Numbered from the stretch's first letter, positions 27,769-37,965 are shown. The stretch: DNA of 60,575 nucleotides from Lentisphaerales bacterium (GCA_030622955.1 JAUXFM010000003.1:1-60575); one strand, 5' to 3'. Numbers and translations: made by a program. Notes: generated by a model not told the origin, from the sequence alone.

Positions 27769-28761
27769 ATGTCGCGTTCGGGTACCATAGAGCAGTTTGA
27801 TGCCGGCCGGTTCGATGAGATCCTCGATCGTAATCGGCACCCGCACCATGCCAATTACTACGCGATGTATTCAAGCGTGATTGGCGGCATCGTTACTGAT
27901 CCGGCCCTGATGCTCTTGCCTGTTGATGACCACATGGTGCATCGTGGTGACGGCGTGTTCGAGGTTTTCAAGTGTGTTGGTGGCAAGATCTACAACATGC
28001 AAGCACATCTCGAGCGACTTCAGCTTTCGGCAGACGTGCTGGGTTACAGGGATACTCCCTCGATGCAGGAGATTACTCATTTGGTGATCGAGACCGTCAA
28101 GGCTGGTGGCCGACGGGAATGCGTCATAAGGCTCTTCATTTCACGTGGCACGGGAAGCTTCGATACGAATCCTTACGATTGCCAGAACTGCGAGCTTTAC
28201 ATTGTAATAACCAGTTCGAAGCCATCCCCCATGCAGCAGTTCCCGCGGGGAATAAAAGGGAAAGTGAGCGAGATCCCAGCAAAACGTCCCTTTATCGCTC
28301 GCGTTAAAAGTGTCAATTATTTGATGAACGTGCTCATGCGCAAAGAAGCAATTGATGCTGCCGTCAACTTCGTTGTTTCGCTCGACGAACAAAAACGTAT
28401 TGCAGAGGGTGCTACAGAGAACATCGGCGTCATCACCGACGAGAAGAAGTTGTTATTTCCCGTGGCCGAACGGACATTGCGTGGCACCACCATGATCCGA
28501 GTTATTGAACTCGCGCAGGAGCTGATAGCTGTGAGTCATTTGGCAGCCGCCGATTTTGCAGATCTTTCCGTCGACGATATTCTTGGTGCCAAGGAAGTGT
28601 TCATTGCAGGAACAAGTACCGATATTGCCGCTGTCACAGAGTTCGAGGGGCAGAAAATAGGCGATGGCAAGCCCGGCCCGATCTGGCGAAAACTCTCAGC
28701 TCTACTCGACAAGGATGTGCGCACCAACAGTGCCCTCTCCACCCCTGTGTTCGGGGAATAA
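27769..28761 (+). CDS. Class IV (branched-chain/ADC lyase-type) aminotransferase
   Basis: 330 aa; 'VHRGDGVFEVFKCVGGKIYNMQAHLERLQLSADVL'; PLP lysine region 'RVKSVNYLMNVLMRKEA'; 'AEGATENIGVI'. Confidence 0.92.
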   Translation: MSRSGTIEQFDAGRFDEILDRNRHPHHANYYAMYSSVIGGIVTDPALMLLPVDDHMVHRGDGVFEVFKCVGGKIYNMQAHLERLQLSADVLGYRDTPSMQEITHLVIETVKAGGRRECVIRLFISRGTGSFDTNPYDCQNCELYIVITSSKPSPMQQFPRGIKGKVSEIPAKRPFIARVKSVNYLMNVLMRKEAIDAAVNFVVSLDEQKRIAEGATENIGVITDEKKLLFPVAERTLRGTTMIRVIELAQELIAVSHLAAADFADLSVDDILGAKEVFIAGTSTDIAAVTEFEGQKIGDGKPGPIWRKLSALLDKDVRTNSALSTPVFGE

Positions 28762-28770
28762 CGTCTGCCA

Positions 28771-29856
28771 TCAGCGGCGCGGTTTACCGTGTACGGTTGA
28801 ATGTTTTGTTCCTGTCTTTTTCAGCCAACTGCCAATATCCTGATCCTGAATGACCGAAGCGCGTTGCGAAAAGAAAAGGAAGTGGTCTTCTTTCGGATAG
28901 TAATGAGAGGCCACTGACAATCCCTTGTTCCTGAGGATCGCCTCGGCGGTGCGAACTGCTGTCGCAGGAATCCTGCGATCGTTCTCACCATGTATGATCA
29001 AAAACTCTTTGCCCGCTGAGCTGGACGCGAAATCGACAGATGAGATTATCTTCGATTCCAAAACCGGTGAAATGAGGACAAACCCCTTGTAGCGGTTGCT
29101 GTGATTCTGTATCTCTCTGATAACCCCTCTTCCGCCATTGGAAAGGCCAGCCAAGTAAATGGACTTCTGGTTAAGTGCGGGCTCTTCCACGCAGTGCTCG
29201 TAGACCGCTGTTAATACGGAGGAATCTTCGTCGAGATGCCAGTTGCCACAACCGTATGTTGGTGCGATCACCGCGTAGCCTTCTGAATCAGCCATACTCT
29301 TCAATACCCATGTATAGCCCTTGAAGTTGCCAAGGCTGCCATGAAGAAAGATCACAACCGGATAGGATTCTAACGCCAAATGTCGTGGAACATATTCGTA
29401 GAAATGCAAGGTGCGCCGCTTGCCCTCAAGAATATCTTCGTAACACGTGCTCAGTGCTGAGCCGGCTTCTACAAAGAGAGCATCCTGTCGCATTTCGCGG
29501 TAGATATCGAGAAAGAGCCGTCGGATGCGGACACCTTGTTGCTGATCGATGAACGGATCGATATGTGGAAATAGGTAAGATCCGATTTTGAGCTGGTCGA
29601 TTTCCGGCACTACATTCGCCAACGTGTTTTTACTGAAGGAACTATTGCCAGAATATCTCTGGGTGAAATTGCCATCTGGGATGCCCCCTGCGGGCGCTAT
29701 AGCTGAAGCGCAGCTGAAACAGCATAACCCGCCGATCAGCAGGAATCCTGCAATGAATATTCCCGGTACCCTAACTCTTCGGAACCACAGGAGCCACAGA
29801 GATATGATTCCGCTCAGCAGCATAACAAAAGCGCCGCCCACGAAACGACCCCCCAT
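28771..29856 (-). CDS. Alpha/beta hydrolase with N-terminal membrane segments
   Basis: 361 aa; 'VVIFLHGSLGNFKG', 'GLSNGG', 'LIIHGENDRRIP'; ATG abuts the repeat at 29858. Confidence 0.8.
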   Translation of the reverse strand: MGGRFVGGAFVMLLSGIISLWLLWFRRVRVPGIFIAGFLLIGGLCCFSCASAIAPAGGIPDGNFTQRYSGNSSFSKNTLANVVPEIDQLKIGSYLFPHIDPFIDQQQGVRIRRLFLDIYREMRQDALFVEAGSALSTCYEDILEGKRRTLHFYEYVPRHLALESYPVVIFLHGSLGNFKGYTWVLKSMADSEGYAVIAPTYGCGNWHLDEDSSVLTAVYEHCVEEPALNQKSIYLAGLSNGGRGVIREIQNHSNRYKGFVLISPVLESKIISSVDFASSSAGKEFLIIHGENDRRIPATAVRTAEAILRNKGLSVASHYYPKEDHFLFFSQRASVIQDQDIGSWLKKTGTKHSTVHGKPRR

Positions 29857-29857
29857 T

Positions 29858-29947
29858 GGGCCCAGGGTCAGTCCTCTTATTTAGGTATTCATGGCCCAGG
29901 GTCAGGGCCCAGGGCCCAGGGTCAGTCCTCTTATTTAGGTATTCATG
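29858..29947. repeat. Two direct copies of gggcccagggtcagtcctcttatttaggtattcatg
   Basis: 36-bp copies at 29858-29893 and 29912-29947, separated by GGCCCAGGGTCA-like units. Confidence 0.9.
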
Positions 29948-30164
29948 ATTGACGCGCTTCCCACCTGTTGATAAGGGCATGGTCTGTAATAGAGGGCTAA
30001 GTGAACGACTGAGAATGGGATGTTCTTCCAATATCACTGGTTACCTAAAAAGTGTTCATGAATCAAGTGATGTCAGAACCAGAAAACTGCTCAGATAGCT
30101 ACGTCCGTAACGAGCAGCAGGGTGTCGCCAATAATGTATTACCTAAATAAGAGGACTGTGACCC
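29919..30164. mobile_element. Candidate MITE/REP-like element with inverted ends
   Basis: Left end gggtca-gtcctcttatttaggtat (29919-29942); right end revcomp gggtcacagtcctcttatttaggtaat (30138-30164); no intact ORF between. Confidence 0.5.
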
Positions 30165-30168
30165 TTTT

Positions 30169-30668
30169 GCACAGGAGATGGCCGTGGGATTAAGATCTTA
30201 ACGGTCATTGATGAATACACTCGGGAATGCCTGGCTTTGAAGGTAGCAAGGTGTTTGAGATCGGAAGATGTGTTGGAAGTGCTGGACGATTTGTTTATAC
30301 GCAGAGGTATACCGGAACATATTAGAAGTGATAATGGTTCTGAGTTCACGGCTGAAGCGGCGAGATCCTGGCTGGACACGCTGAAGATCAAACCACTATA
30401 TATTGAGTCTGGCAGCCCGTGGGAAAACGGATATGTTGAGAGCTTCCATGGAAAGCTCCGGGATGAACTGTTGAACGGTGAGCTCTTCGATACGCTCTGG
30501 GAGGCTAAGGTCTTGATAGAGCAGTGGAGACGGCATTACAACACCATGCGTCCTCACAGCTCGCTGGGTTATCGTCCGCCTGCTCCGCAGACGCTTCAGT
30601 TGGCAGGTAATCTTTGGATTACAGGAGAAATATATGCTTGTCAGAAGAAGGTGCAACTTGCAGTATGA
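30169..30668 (+). pseudogene. IS3-family transposase (OrfB) C-terminal fragment, rve integrase core
   Basis: Reads 'DGRGIKILTVIDEYTRECLALKVAR...GIPEHIRSDNGSEF...SPWENGYVESFHGKLRDELLN...YNTMRPHSSLGYRPPAP'; N-terminal half of OrfB and OrfA absent. Confidence 0.88.
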
Positions 30669-30988
30669 GTGGCCCCATTATCGGGGGCAGGTCAGATCTC
30701 AGCACAATGAACCGCATACAGGCGACAAAGCAGAATATCCGTGAGTTGGCTGCGTTCTTGCGACACCTGCGGAAATCACACCGCCCCTTACCTGCTCTTC
30801 AACAGCCGGCAGATACCTTTCTGGATCAGTCACGCACACGTTGGTATGGCGACCGCGAACACGACTGGGCCTCAGAAGCGCCCCGCTTTCAGCGCTACAC
30901 TGTAAACGAACCGGTCCTTGGACCTCGGTTGCCGCGAACAGAGAAGATGAGAAGAACCCGGCACGCAAGTAAGTGAGAAGAAAAGGTT

Positions 30989-32443
30989 ATGAGTAAGCAA
31001 CCCAATATTGTCATGTTTCTGGTGGATGATATGGGATGGCAGGATACATCTGAGCCATTCTGGACAGAACCTACACCGTTTAATGAGCGCTACCGAACAC
31101 CGAATATGGAGCGACTTGCGCGATCGGGGGTGAAGTTCACTCAGGCCTATGCCTGTTCCGTGTGTTCGCCCAGTCGTGTGAGCCTCATAACGGGGTTGAA
31201 TGCCGCACGCCATCGTGTGACCAACTGGACGTTTGCAAAAAACGAGGCCAAGGATTCGGAATCGGACGAGCTCATCTTTCCGGACTGGAATGTCAATGGG
31301 ATCACGCCGTCGCCCGATGGCGAGCGTGCAGTTCATGCCAAATGTCTGCCGGAGTTCTTGCGGGACGTTGGCTATCGGACGATCCACGTCGGCAAAGCAC
31401 ATTTAGGCGCTTTCGACACGCCGGGCGCCGATCCGAAGAACCTGGGCTTTGACGTCAATATTGCTGGGCACGCGGCAGGCGGACCGGGCAGCTATCTGAG
31501 CGAGCAGGGCTTCGGTGCCGATTGGCGTGGCGGGGACAATCATTGGACTGTGCCCGGACTGGAAGCATATCATGATTCGGGCACGTTTCTGACAGAGGTG
31601 TTGACACTTGAAGCCAACAAGGAAGTGGATCGCTCCGTAGCTGAGGGCAAACCGTTCTTTCTCCATATGTCGCACTATGCCGTGCATGTTCCCTTTGCCG
31701 AGGATCCGCGCTTCATCGACAATTACGGAGATCTTCCAGAGCAAGAAGCGATGTATGCCGCATTGGTCGAAGGCATGGATAAGAGCCTGGGTGATATCCT
31801 GGACCGTATTGACAAGCTTGGAATTGCGGACCAAACGATCGTGATCTTCATGTCCGACAACGGCGGGCTCAGTGCACATGGCCGTGACGGGGAAGCGCAC
31901 ACGCACAACAAGCCTTTGTCGAGCGGAAAAGGGTCGGCGCATGAAGGCGGCATCAGAGAGCCCATGATTGTGCGATGGCCGGGGGTGACCCGGGCCGATT
32001 CAACCTGCGATGAATACGTGATGATTGAGGATTTCTTTGTTTCCATACTGGAAATGGCGGGGATACAGAATCCGGAACAGATCGGCGGGGTGCTGGATGG
32101 ACGCAGCTTCGTGCCGCTGTTACACGGTCAAAGCGGTGTTTCCACGGGACGTGCCCTGTTCTGGCACTATCCCAACAAATGGGGTTCTGATGGGCCCGGT
32201 ATCGGCAGCACCAGCGCCATACGCAAGGATGACTGGAAATTGATCTACTATCATGAACCCAGTGCCGCAAGTCAGTTCGAGCTGTTTAACATTTCGGAAG
32301 ACATTGGCGAGACGACCAACCTCGCCGCGTGCGAAGCGGACCGCGTAGCGGCACTGCGAAAAGAACTGCGTGAGTTCCTGATAGATTGCGATGCTCAGAT
32401 GCCCGTGGATAAACGCACAGGCAAAGTGGTGGCACTTCCCTAA
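30989..32443 (+). CDS. Sulfatase, type I (FGly-type Cys motif)
   Basis: 484 aa; 'NIVMFLVDDMGWQD', 'CSPSRVSLITG', 'FMSDNGGLSAHG', 'GSAHEGGIREPMIVRWPG'. Confidence 0.95.
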   Translation: MSKQPNIVMFLVDDMGWQDTSEPFWTEPTPFNERYRTPNMERLARSGVKFTQAYACSVCSPSRVSLITGLNAARHRVTNWTFAKNEAKDSESDELIFPDWNVNGITPSPDGERAVHAKCLPEFLRDVGYRTIHVGKAHLGAFDTPGADPKNLGFDVNIAGHAAGGPGSYLSEQGFGADWRGGDNHWTVPGLEAYHDSGTFLTEVLTLEANKEVDRSVAEGKPFFLHMSHYAVHVPFAEDPRFIDNYGDLPEQEAMYAALVEGMDKSLGDILDRIDKLGIADQTIVIFMSDNGGLSAHGRDGEAHTHNKPLSSGKGSAHEGGIREPMIVRWPGVTRADSTCDEYVMIEDFFVSILEMAGIQNPEQIGGVLDGRSFVPLLHGQSGVSTGRALFWHYPNKWGSDGPGIGSTSAIRKDDWKLIYYHEPSAASQFELFNISEDIGETTNLAACEADRVAALRKELREFLIDCDAQMPVDKRTGKVVALP

Positions 32444-32456
32444 AGGCAAAACTGAG

Positions 32457-32669
32457 TCAGTGGCTAATGCTCTTTCTTGGCCAGACCGGCGAGCTCCAGG
32501 CGAACTCACCTTGGCTGAGAACGACGCGCAGGTAGTTGTAATCCTCGGCTCGGTCCGAGGGCGTTTCATCAATATGGAATGAATCAGTGGAACAGCTCTG
32601 GACCCCACTCATGCATTGCGCCGCGAGCAGATGGCTGTTCTTGATCAACTCAATGCGATTGATCGTCAT
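32457..32669 (-). pseudogene. Decayed 3' fragment of a gene, possibly a DUF3604/PHP-type protein C-terminus
   Basis: 'INRIELIKNSHLLA...DRAEDYNYLRVVLSQGEFAWSSPVWP' resembles 'YYVRV.Q.DG..AWSSPIW' C-termini; no continuing ORF upstream. Confidence 0.4.
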
Positions 32670-33377
32670 GAGCGACTGTGGCGGTGCAGCGAGTTATGGC
32701 AACGATGTTGGGGGAATTGCGAAGAACTTTCACTCTTTGATAACTGAAAATGGAGTTGTTGAACGGTGTCGGCAGCACATGTGGTCTCCGACTTCACCTC
32801 TGAGGCAGACCGGTCATCCGATGACGTCAGAAGCTTGAGATAAGAAGCAACTTATGCAGCTCTCTTTAGCTCAATAATCGGAAGATGCTTGCGACTTTCC
32901 AGATATGACACATGCGGTACCAAGGGCGGAAGATTCTTATTGCGCATAATCTGAAGAGGCAGGCGAGGTGGCGCACGCTGATGAAATTCCTTCGGAGTCT
33001 GGGTGTAGGCGACCACGCTGACACCGTATTGGCGAACCAAGTTATTGGTGTATAGAATGGCCTCCATTCCCGCATTGCGATCATAAAGTTGTTCCGTTGG
33101 CGTCGTAGGAGTCTGTTATGACAGACATGGCCTGATGGAAGGATCCAGACACCTGCGGGCCGGTCCCGAAACAAGTGCGGGATGCAGGCAGATGCGAGCA
33201 CATGCCCAGGATCTTCGCGCGCAGATCTATGACATTACCTGTAGGCGGTTGACATCTATAATGGAGAGATATTTAACCTACAACTTGGCGCCAACAGCAA
33301 CATAACGACAGAGCCAGTTTGGTGATTCGGGCCGCCTCATTGCTTTTTAGTCATTACCCACTATGGCTCTGTGCCCC

Positions 33378-34568
33378 TTATTTGTCGAATCCATCGATTG
33401 TCTTTGTGACATGGTCAATCAGGGGATGGTTAGCGTATTTCTGCCCCTCCACAGGAGGGATATAGTCGTAGTGAAACTCCCACCAGAACACTCCACGATA
33501 TTGTTTTGTGAATACCCATTCAAGCTTACGACTGAGGCTTCGAGTGTTGTCGATTGTCACAAATGTGGTCTTGTCGGGACTGGAATAATAGGGGGCCTCA
33601 GCTTTGGCATCGTACGATTCCTGCCATCCGTCCTTCAGCAACATCGGCAGTTCAGTATACGAGAAGTAGCGTCCTATCTTCTTTAGAGGTATTTCACTTT
33701 TCTGCCCTGGAGATATCCCTTTGTAGTAAAAACCATAGTTAGCCAGACCTATGCAGATCTTATCCGGAGAGAATGCAGTCCACTTGTTCCGCAATATGGT
33801 TTTCATTCTGTTTAGGGGTGTGTTGTGGGTTGCTTTAGCGCCCCAGAGTCCTCCGCCCATATCGTATGTCATCATATTTAACCAGTCTATGTGCTGACTC
33901 AGTTGCCGCGCTTGCGTTCGCGAGTAATTTCTCTTCGAATGATGAAGTGCCGTGGTCAAGTAATACTTGCGTGATGACGATCCAGCGTCCCGGTTTAAAG
34001 AACTTAGCGCTTTGCGTAAATCTGCCATGAGCGCGGTGTGCTGGCCTATGCTAAAGGCGCCCTCCCAATCGATTTCAATTCCGTCATAGTTATACTTCTT
34101 CACGAAAGCAGTCATCACCTTGGCAAACAAAGCTCTCTTCTTGCTATCTCTGGCTATAGGATTGAATTGTGTCCTGCCAGGAATGGAGAGTAGTACGTTG
34201 ACGTGTTTTTTATGAGCACGAGAAATGAGTTCAGGCACAAGGGCAACACCGGAGTCTCCTGCTGGGTATGAGTGGTGTTGAACCAGTTTACCCATGATAT
34301 CATTTTCGGACATGTTGAAATCTTCAGGTTTCCAAGCTGGTGCCGCCATGACATACATGAAATTGAACTGTTCAAACCGTGTTTGATCCAGTTGCGCTAT
34401 ATTCTTGATCCTGTTGCCTACAAGGTAGGTGGCATGTACAAAAGCCTTTTTGCTATCGTTTTGCATTTTCGAAGCCTCCTTGTGTGGTAACTCATCAGCT
34501 ATTAGATTTGATACACCAATAAGGGAAGCGGAACAAATTGTTGTCAGCATGAGGATTAATATTTTCAC
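33378..34568 (-). CDS. Glycoside hydrolase family 18 (chitinase-like), secreted
   Basis: 396 aa; signal peptide; catalytic motif 'YDGIEIDWE'; 'INMMTYDMGG'-like 'LNMMTYDMGGGLWG'. Confidence 0.9.
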   Translation of the reverse strand: MKILILMLTTICSASLIGVSNLIADELPHKEASKMQNDSKKAFVHATYLVGNRIKNIAQLDQTRFEQFNFMYVMAAPAWKPEDFNMSENDIMGKLVQHHSYPAGDSGVALVPELISRAHKKHVNVLLSIPGRTQFNPIARDSKKRALFAKVMTAFVKKYNYDGIEIDWEGAFSIGQHTALMADLRKALSSLNRDAGSSSRKYYLTTALHHSKRNYSRTQARQLSQHIDWLNMMTYDMGGGLWGAKATHNTPLNRMKTILRNKWTAFSPDKICIGLANYGFYYKGISPGQKSEIPLKKIGRYFSYTELPMLLKDGWQESYDAKAEAPYYSSPDKTTFVTIDNTRSLSRKLEWVFTKQYRGVFWWEFHYDYIPPVEGQKYANHPLIDHVTKTIDGFDK

Positions 34569-34648
34569 TGGTTTCTCCTTTGTTTAGATTAAATTGCTGG
34601 TGCGTAAACGACGGGCAAACCGGCATGATCGCAAACTAATAGGTTTTC

Positions 34649-36164
34649 GAGCCTCTTGCAAAACCCCGCAAACGGGCTGATTTTCTAAAAACGACTGATA
34701 CGCCTTGAAACGGCAATTCCAATCCTTGTCTCGATCTTTGTCGACGAGGATCGCGACAGCGGAACCGCAATCTTCGGTGCCCTTTTCTCAAGCATATGTT
34801 CCACGAAACGGATCCCCCCGAAGGGGGAAAGTTGCTATTCTTCTCTCATGCAAAACACCCCAAAACGGGAGGAGAAAAATGAGCAAACTTTCTGCGGTAA
34901 GTATAAGCATACAGCGGCATCTGTTTCCAGCATTAGAAGACGAAATCGGCGAACTTTCCGATAAGGAGTGCAAGTTCGTTCGGATCATCGAGTTGATCGA
35001 GATCGGGCGTTTCCTCGTTGGGTATGGCTGGTGCGGAGTGGGACGCAAACCCCACAGCCGTGCAGCGCTGGCCAAAGCGTTCATCGCCAAGGCGGTTTGG
35101 AACACGACCACGACGCGGGCCTTGATCGATCTGATACGCAGTAGTCCGAGTCTGCGGCGGTTATGCGGATGGGACGGGGTGGCGGACATCCCCGATGAGA
35201 GTGCGTTTTCGCGCACTTTCGCCCTCTTTTCCGAAATGGAATTACCTCAGCGTATTCATGAGGCACTGGTGAACGATCATCTTGGGCTCAAGCTATGCGG
35301 TCATATCAGCCGCGACGCCACGGCTATCAAGGGCCGCGAGAAACCGAAGCCCAAGGAGAAGACGAAGAAGAAAGCGAAGAAACGGGGACGGCCAAGAAAG
35401 GGGGAGAAGCGTGAAAATGCGCCACCACGGCGCTTGGAGTTGCAACCGCACAGGAGCCTTGAGGAAAACCTCAATGATCTGCCTGTCTTCTGCAATGTGG
35501 GCTGTAAGAAAAACAGCAAGGGCTACAAGGAAACCTGGATCGGGTACAAGTTGCACCTGGATGTCATCGACGGCGATATTCCGATCAGCGGTATCCTCAC
35601 CGCCGCCTCGTTGCACGACTCCCAAGTCGCTATCCCGCTGGCTCAAATGAGTGTCGAACGCGTCACCAGCCTTTATGATTTGATGGATGCGGCTTATGAC
35701 GCCAAAGCGATCCACGACTTCAGTCGGTCGCTGAACCATGTGCCGATCATTGATGACAACCCCGGCCGCGGAAAAGATAAGCAGCAAATGGCCCCGGCCG
35801 AAAAGATCCGGTTCAAGGAACGCTCTTCCGCAGAGCGCGTGAACTCGAACCTGAAAGACAATTACGGAGGGAATCATGTCCGCGTGCGGGGGGACAAGAA
35901 GGTGGCTTGTCACCTGATGTTCGGGCTTCTCGCGCTCACCGCCACGCAGCTTTTTAACCTACTGCTCTGACGAAACAGACAGCTTCCGCCAGGAACGGCT
36001 GCTTTTCGTCCTCCAAAACACGGTGGACCGGGACCGGTGTGCCAAAAAACGACCGTTTCTCGCGTCGGTACTGGATTTTCCCTCGAAATCTGCACAACAT
36101 CATGCGATAGTCACGATATCACGCCGGTGCGGACTGACTCGCCGGATAGTTTTGCAAGAGGCTC
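34649..36164. mobile_element. Complete insertion sequence (~1516 bp) with 16-bp perfect terminal inverted repeats
   Basis: gagcctcttgcaaaac at 34649-34664 and its exact reverse complement gttttgcaagaggctc at 36149-36164, flanking one transposase. Confidence 0.92.
34879..35970 (+). CDS. DDE transposase (DUF772 plus DDE_Tnp_1 type, IS5/IS1182-like)
   Basis: Start at MSKLSAVSIS after aggaga RBS; 'ISRDATAIKGREKPK', 'LMDAAYDAKAIHDFSR', 'ERSSAERVNSNLKDNYGGNHVRVRG'. Confidence 0.9.
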   Translation: MSKLSAVSISIQRHLFPALEDEIGELSDKECKFVRIIELIEIGRFLVGYGWCGVGRKPHSRAALAKAFIAKAVWNTTTTRALIDLIRSSPSLRRLCGWDGVADIPDESAFSRTFALFSEMELPQRIHEALVNDHLGLKLCGHISRDATAIKGREKPKPKEKTKKKAKKRGRPRKGEKRENAPPRRLELQPHRSLEENLNDLPVFCNVGCKKNSKGYKETWIGYKLHLDVIDGDIPISGILTAASLHDSQVAIPLAQMSVERVTSLYDLMDAAYDAKAIHDFSRSLNHVPIIDDNPGRGKDKQQMAPAEKIRFKERSSAERVNSNLKDNYGGNHVRVRGDKKVACHLMFGLLALTATQLFNLLL

Positions 36165-36538
36165 ATATATCTACTTAATAGCGGTTCTGCTGATCATGGA
36201 TTCTGACGTGATCAGCGCTGCGAAGGTCGCCAGACCCAAAAAACTTGGCATGCCGTGCCGGAGCAGGATGGAATCTTCTGTACGTTGTCGCGTGTCGAAC
36301 ACCGGTCAACCCAGCGCCGGAATACCGGTCGCGTAATCGGCGTCGATCATGTGACGTTGACCTTTCCAGCGATACTCGCATCCCCGCATCTCGCATGACT
36401 CTTCGAGAAGCCTCAGGCGCTGGCCTCCTGCTTCACTTGAAAAACGTGGGAAAGTCCAAATGACTTGACCGATGGCGCTGAAAGAGGTAAATATGACGCT
36501 GTGTTCAGGTTTTATGATCTAGCAAAAGAGTAATTGTT

Positions 36539-37216
36539 ATGAATTTCGGAATCATAGTTGCCGGTGGCAAAAGCAAGAGGATGGGCACGAAGGCGGACAA
36601 AGCCTTTGTCAATCTGGGCACAAAACCCGTAATTACCTATTCTCTCAAAGCCTTTGAGGAGTGCCCGGATATTGACGGCATCGTCCTCGTTGTCCGGAAG
36701 GACAGGCTGGAGGCAGCTAAAGGTATGGTCAAGATGTTCGGCTTCGCGAAAGTCCAGGATGTCGTGGCTGGCGGCAATGAACGACAGACCTCTGTAGCGA
36801 ACGGATTGGCAGTGCTGGGCGATGAGGTGAAGATCGTGGCTGTGCATGATGGCGCAAGGCCCTGTGTTAAACCGGAGCTTATCTCGGATACCATCAAGTC
36901 CGCCAAGCGTTATGATTCCGGGGTTGCGGCTGCCAAGGTCACCGATACGATCAAGGAAATTAAGCGCGGCCATGTCGTAAACCGGACGGTGGACCGTACG
37001 ACGCTATGGTCTGTGCAGACCCCCCAGACTTTCAAGAAGGATCTGCTGCTTGAGGGTTTTGCGGCAGTCAAGAAGAAGAACGCAAGCGTGACGGACGAGG
37101 CTTCTGCTGTGGAGCTGCTGGGCAAGGAAGTCAGAATCGTTCCTGCAGCATGGTCAAACGTCAAGATCACAACGCCAGATGATCTCCAGATTGCGGCCGC
37201 CCTGCTGCATGTTTAA
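36539..37216 (+). CDS. ispD: 2-C-methyl-D-erythritol 4-phosphate cytidylyltransferase
   Basis: 225 aa; 'IVAGGKSKRMG', 'VVAGGNERQTSVANGL', 'VHDGARPCV', 'VTDTIKEI', 'QTPQTFKKDLLLE'. Confidence 0.94.
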   Translation: MNFGIIVAGGKSKRMGTKADKAFVNLGTKPVITYSLKAFEECPDIDGIVLVVRKDRLEAAKGMVKMFGFAKVQDVVAGGNERQTSVANGLAVLGDEVKIVAVHDGARPCVKPELISDTIKSAKRYDSGVAAAKVTDTIKEIKRGHVVNRTVDRTTLWSVQTPQTFKKDLLLEGFAAVKKKNASVTDEASAVELLGKEVRIVPAAWSNVKITTPDDLQIAAALLHV

Positions 37217-37230
37217 CCCGCCCGCAAACC

Positions 37231-37965
37231 ATGATTAATCCAAAGAAATTCGCGATACTTGGAGATATTCATGCGAACCTGGAGGCGCTTGAAGCAGTCC
37301 TTGAAGATTGTCGTGAGCGGAATGTTACCGATTATGCCTGCGTCGGGGATGTTGTTGGCTACAATGCGAATCCTTCAGAGTGTCTTGAGATTATCCGTGA
37401 GTTGAAATGTGTCGTTGTGCGTGGCAATCACGATCACTATTCTTCGCATGGCGAATCATTGTGGGACTTCCATGCGCTCGCCGCCGATGTGCTTGATTGG
37501 ACAAGGCATCGCTTGACCGATGAGCAGGTTGAATACCTGCGCAACTTGAGGATGAGTCGTATGCTCGCAGGGTTCACTCTTGTCCACAGCACATTGGACA
37601 TGCCCGAGAAATGGGGATATGTGTTCGAGGAACTTGAGGCCGCAGCAAACTTTAATTACCAGAGCACGGGTGTTTGTTTTCATGGGCATACCCATATACC
37701 GGCGGTCTTCGAGCGGGACGGGCGTGTCACGCGCAGTACGCCAATAAAACTCAATGTAACACTCGGTAAGAAGTATTTCATCAACGTCGGAAGTGTTGGG
37801 CAACCACGTGATGGAAATCCACTGGCATCCTACGTAACGTACGATATGGGGAGGAAAGAGGTCGAGTTCCGCAGGATCCAGTACGACATCGAAAAAACCC
37901 AAGAGAAGATCAGGGGAGCAGGCCTTCCTGAAATGCTTGCGTCACGCCTCGCCGCTGGAAAGTGA
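37231..37965 (+). CDS. Metallophosphoesterase
   Basis: 244 aa; 'ILGDIHANLEALEAVLED', 'CVGDVVGYNANPSECLE', 'VVRGNHDHY', 'HGHTHIPAVFE'. Confidence 0.94.
   Translation: MINPKKFAILGDIHANLEALEAVLEDCRERNVTDYACVGDVVGYNANPSECLEIIRELKCVVVRGNHDHYSSHGESLWDFHALAADVLDWTRHRLTDEQVEYLRNLRMSRMLAGFTLVHSTLDMPEKWGYVFEELEAAANFNYQSTGVCFHGHTHIPAVFERDGRVTRSTPIKLNVTLGKKYFINVGSVGQPRDGNPLASYVTYDMGRKEVEFRRIQYDIEKTQEKIRGAGLPEMLASRLAAGK

Noticed and set aside
29858-30164. CRISPR array from repeated 36-bp units
   Set aside because: Only two direct copies with a short GGCCCAGGGTCA-like spacer and one inverted copy; no cas genes.
30614-30976. 120-aa plus-strand ORF after IS3 fragment
   Set aside because: Overlaps the transposase end out of frame; no recognisable protein features.
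33240-33270. TTGACATCTATAATGG as a sigma70 promoter
   Set aside because: The -35-like and -10-like boxes are only ~3 nt apart, incompatible with normal spacing.
35293-35913. 206-aa minus-strand ORF inside the IS
   Set aside because: Shadow of the transposase; no domain.
36175-36530. Possible gene remnant between IS and ispD
   Set aside because: No convincing ORF or motif; cannot assign a parent family by eye.
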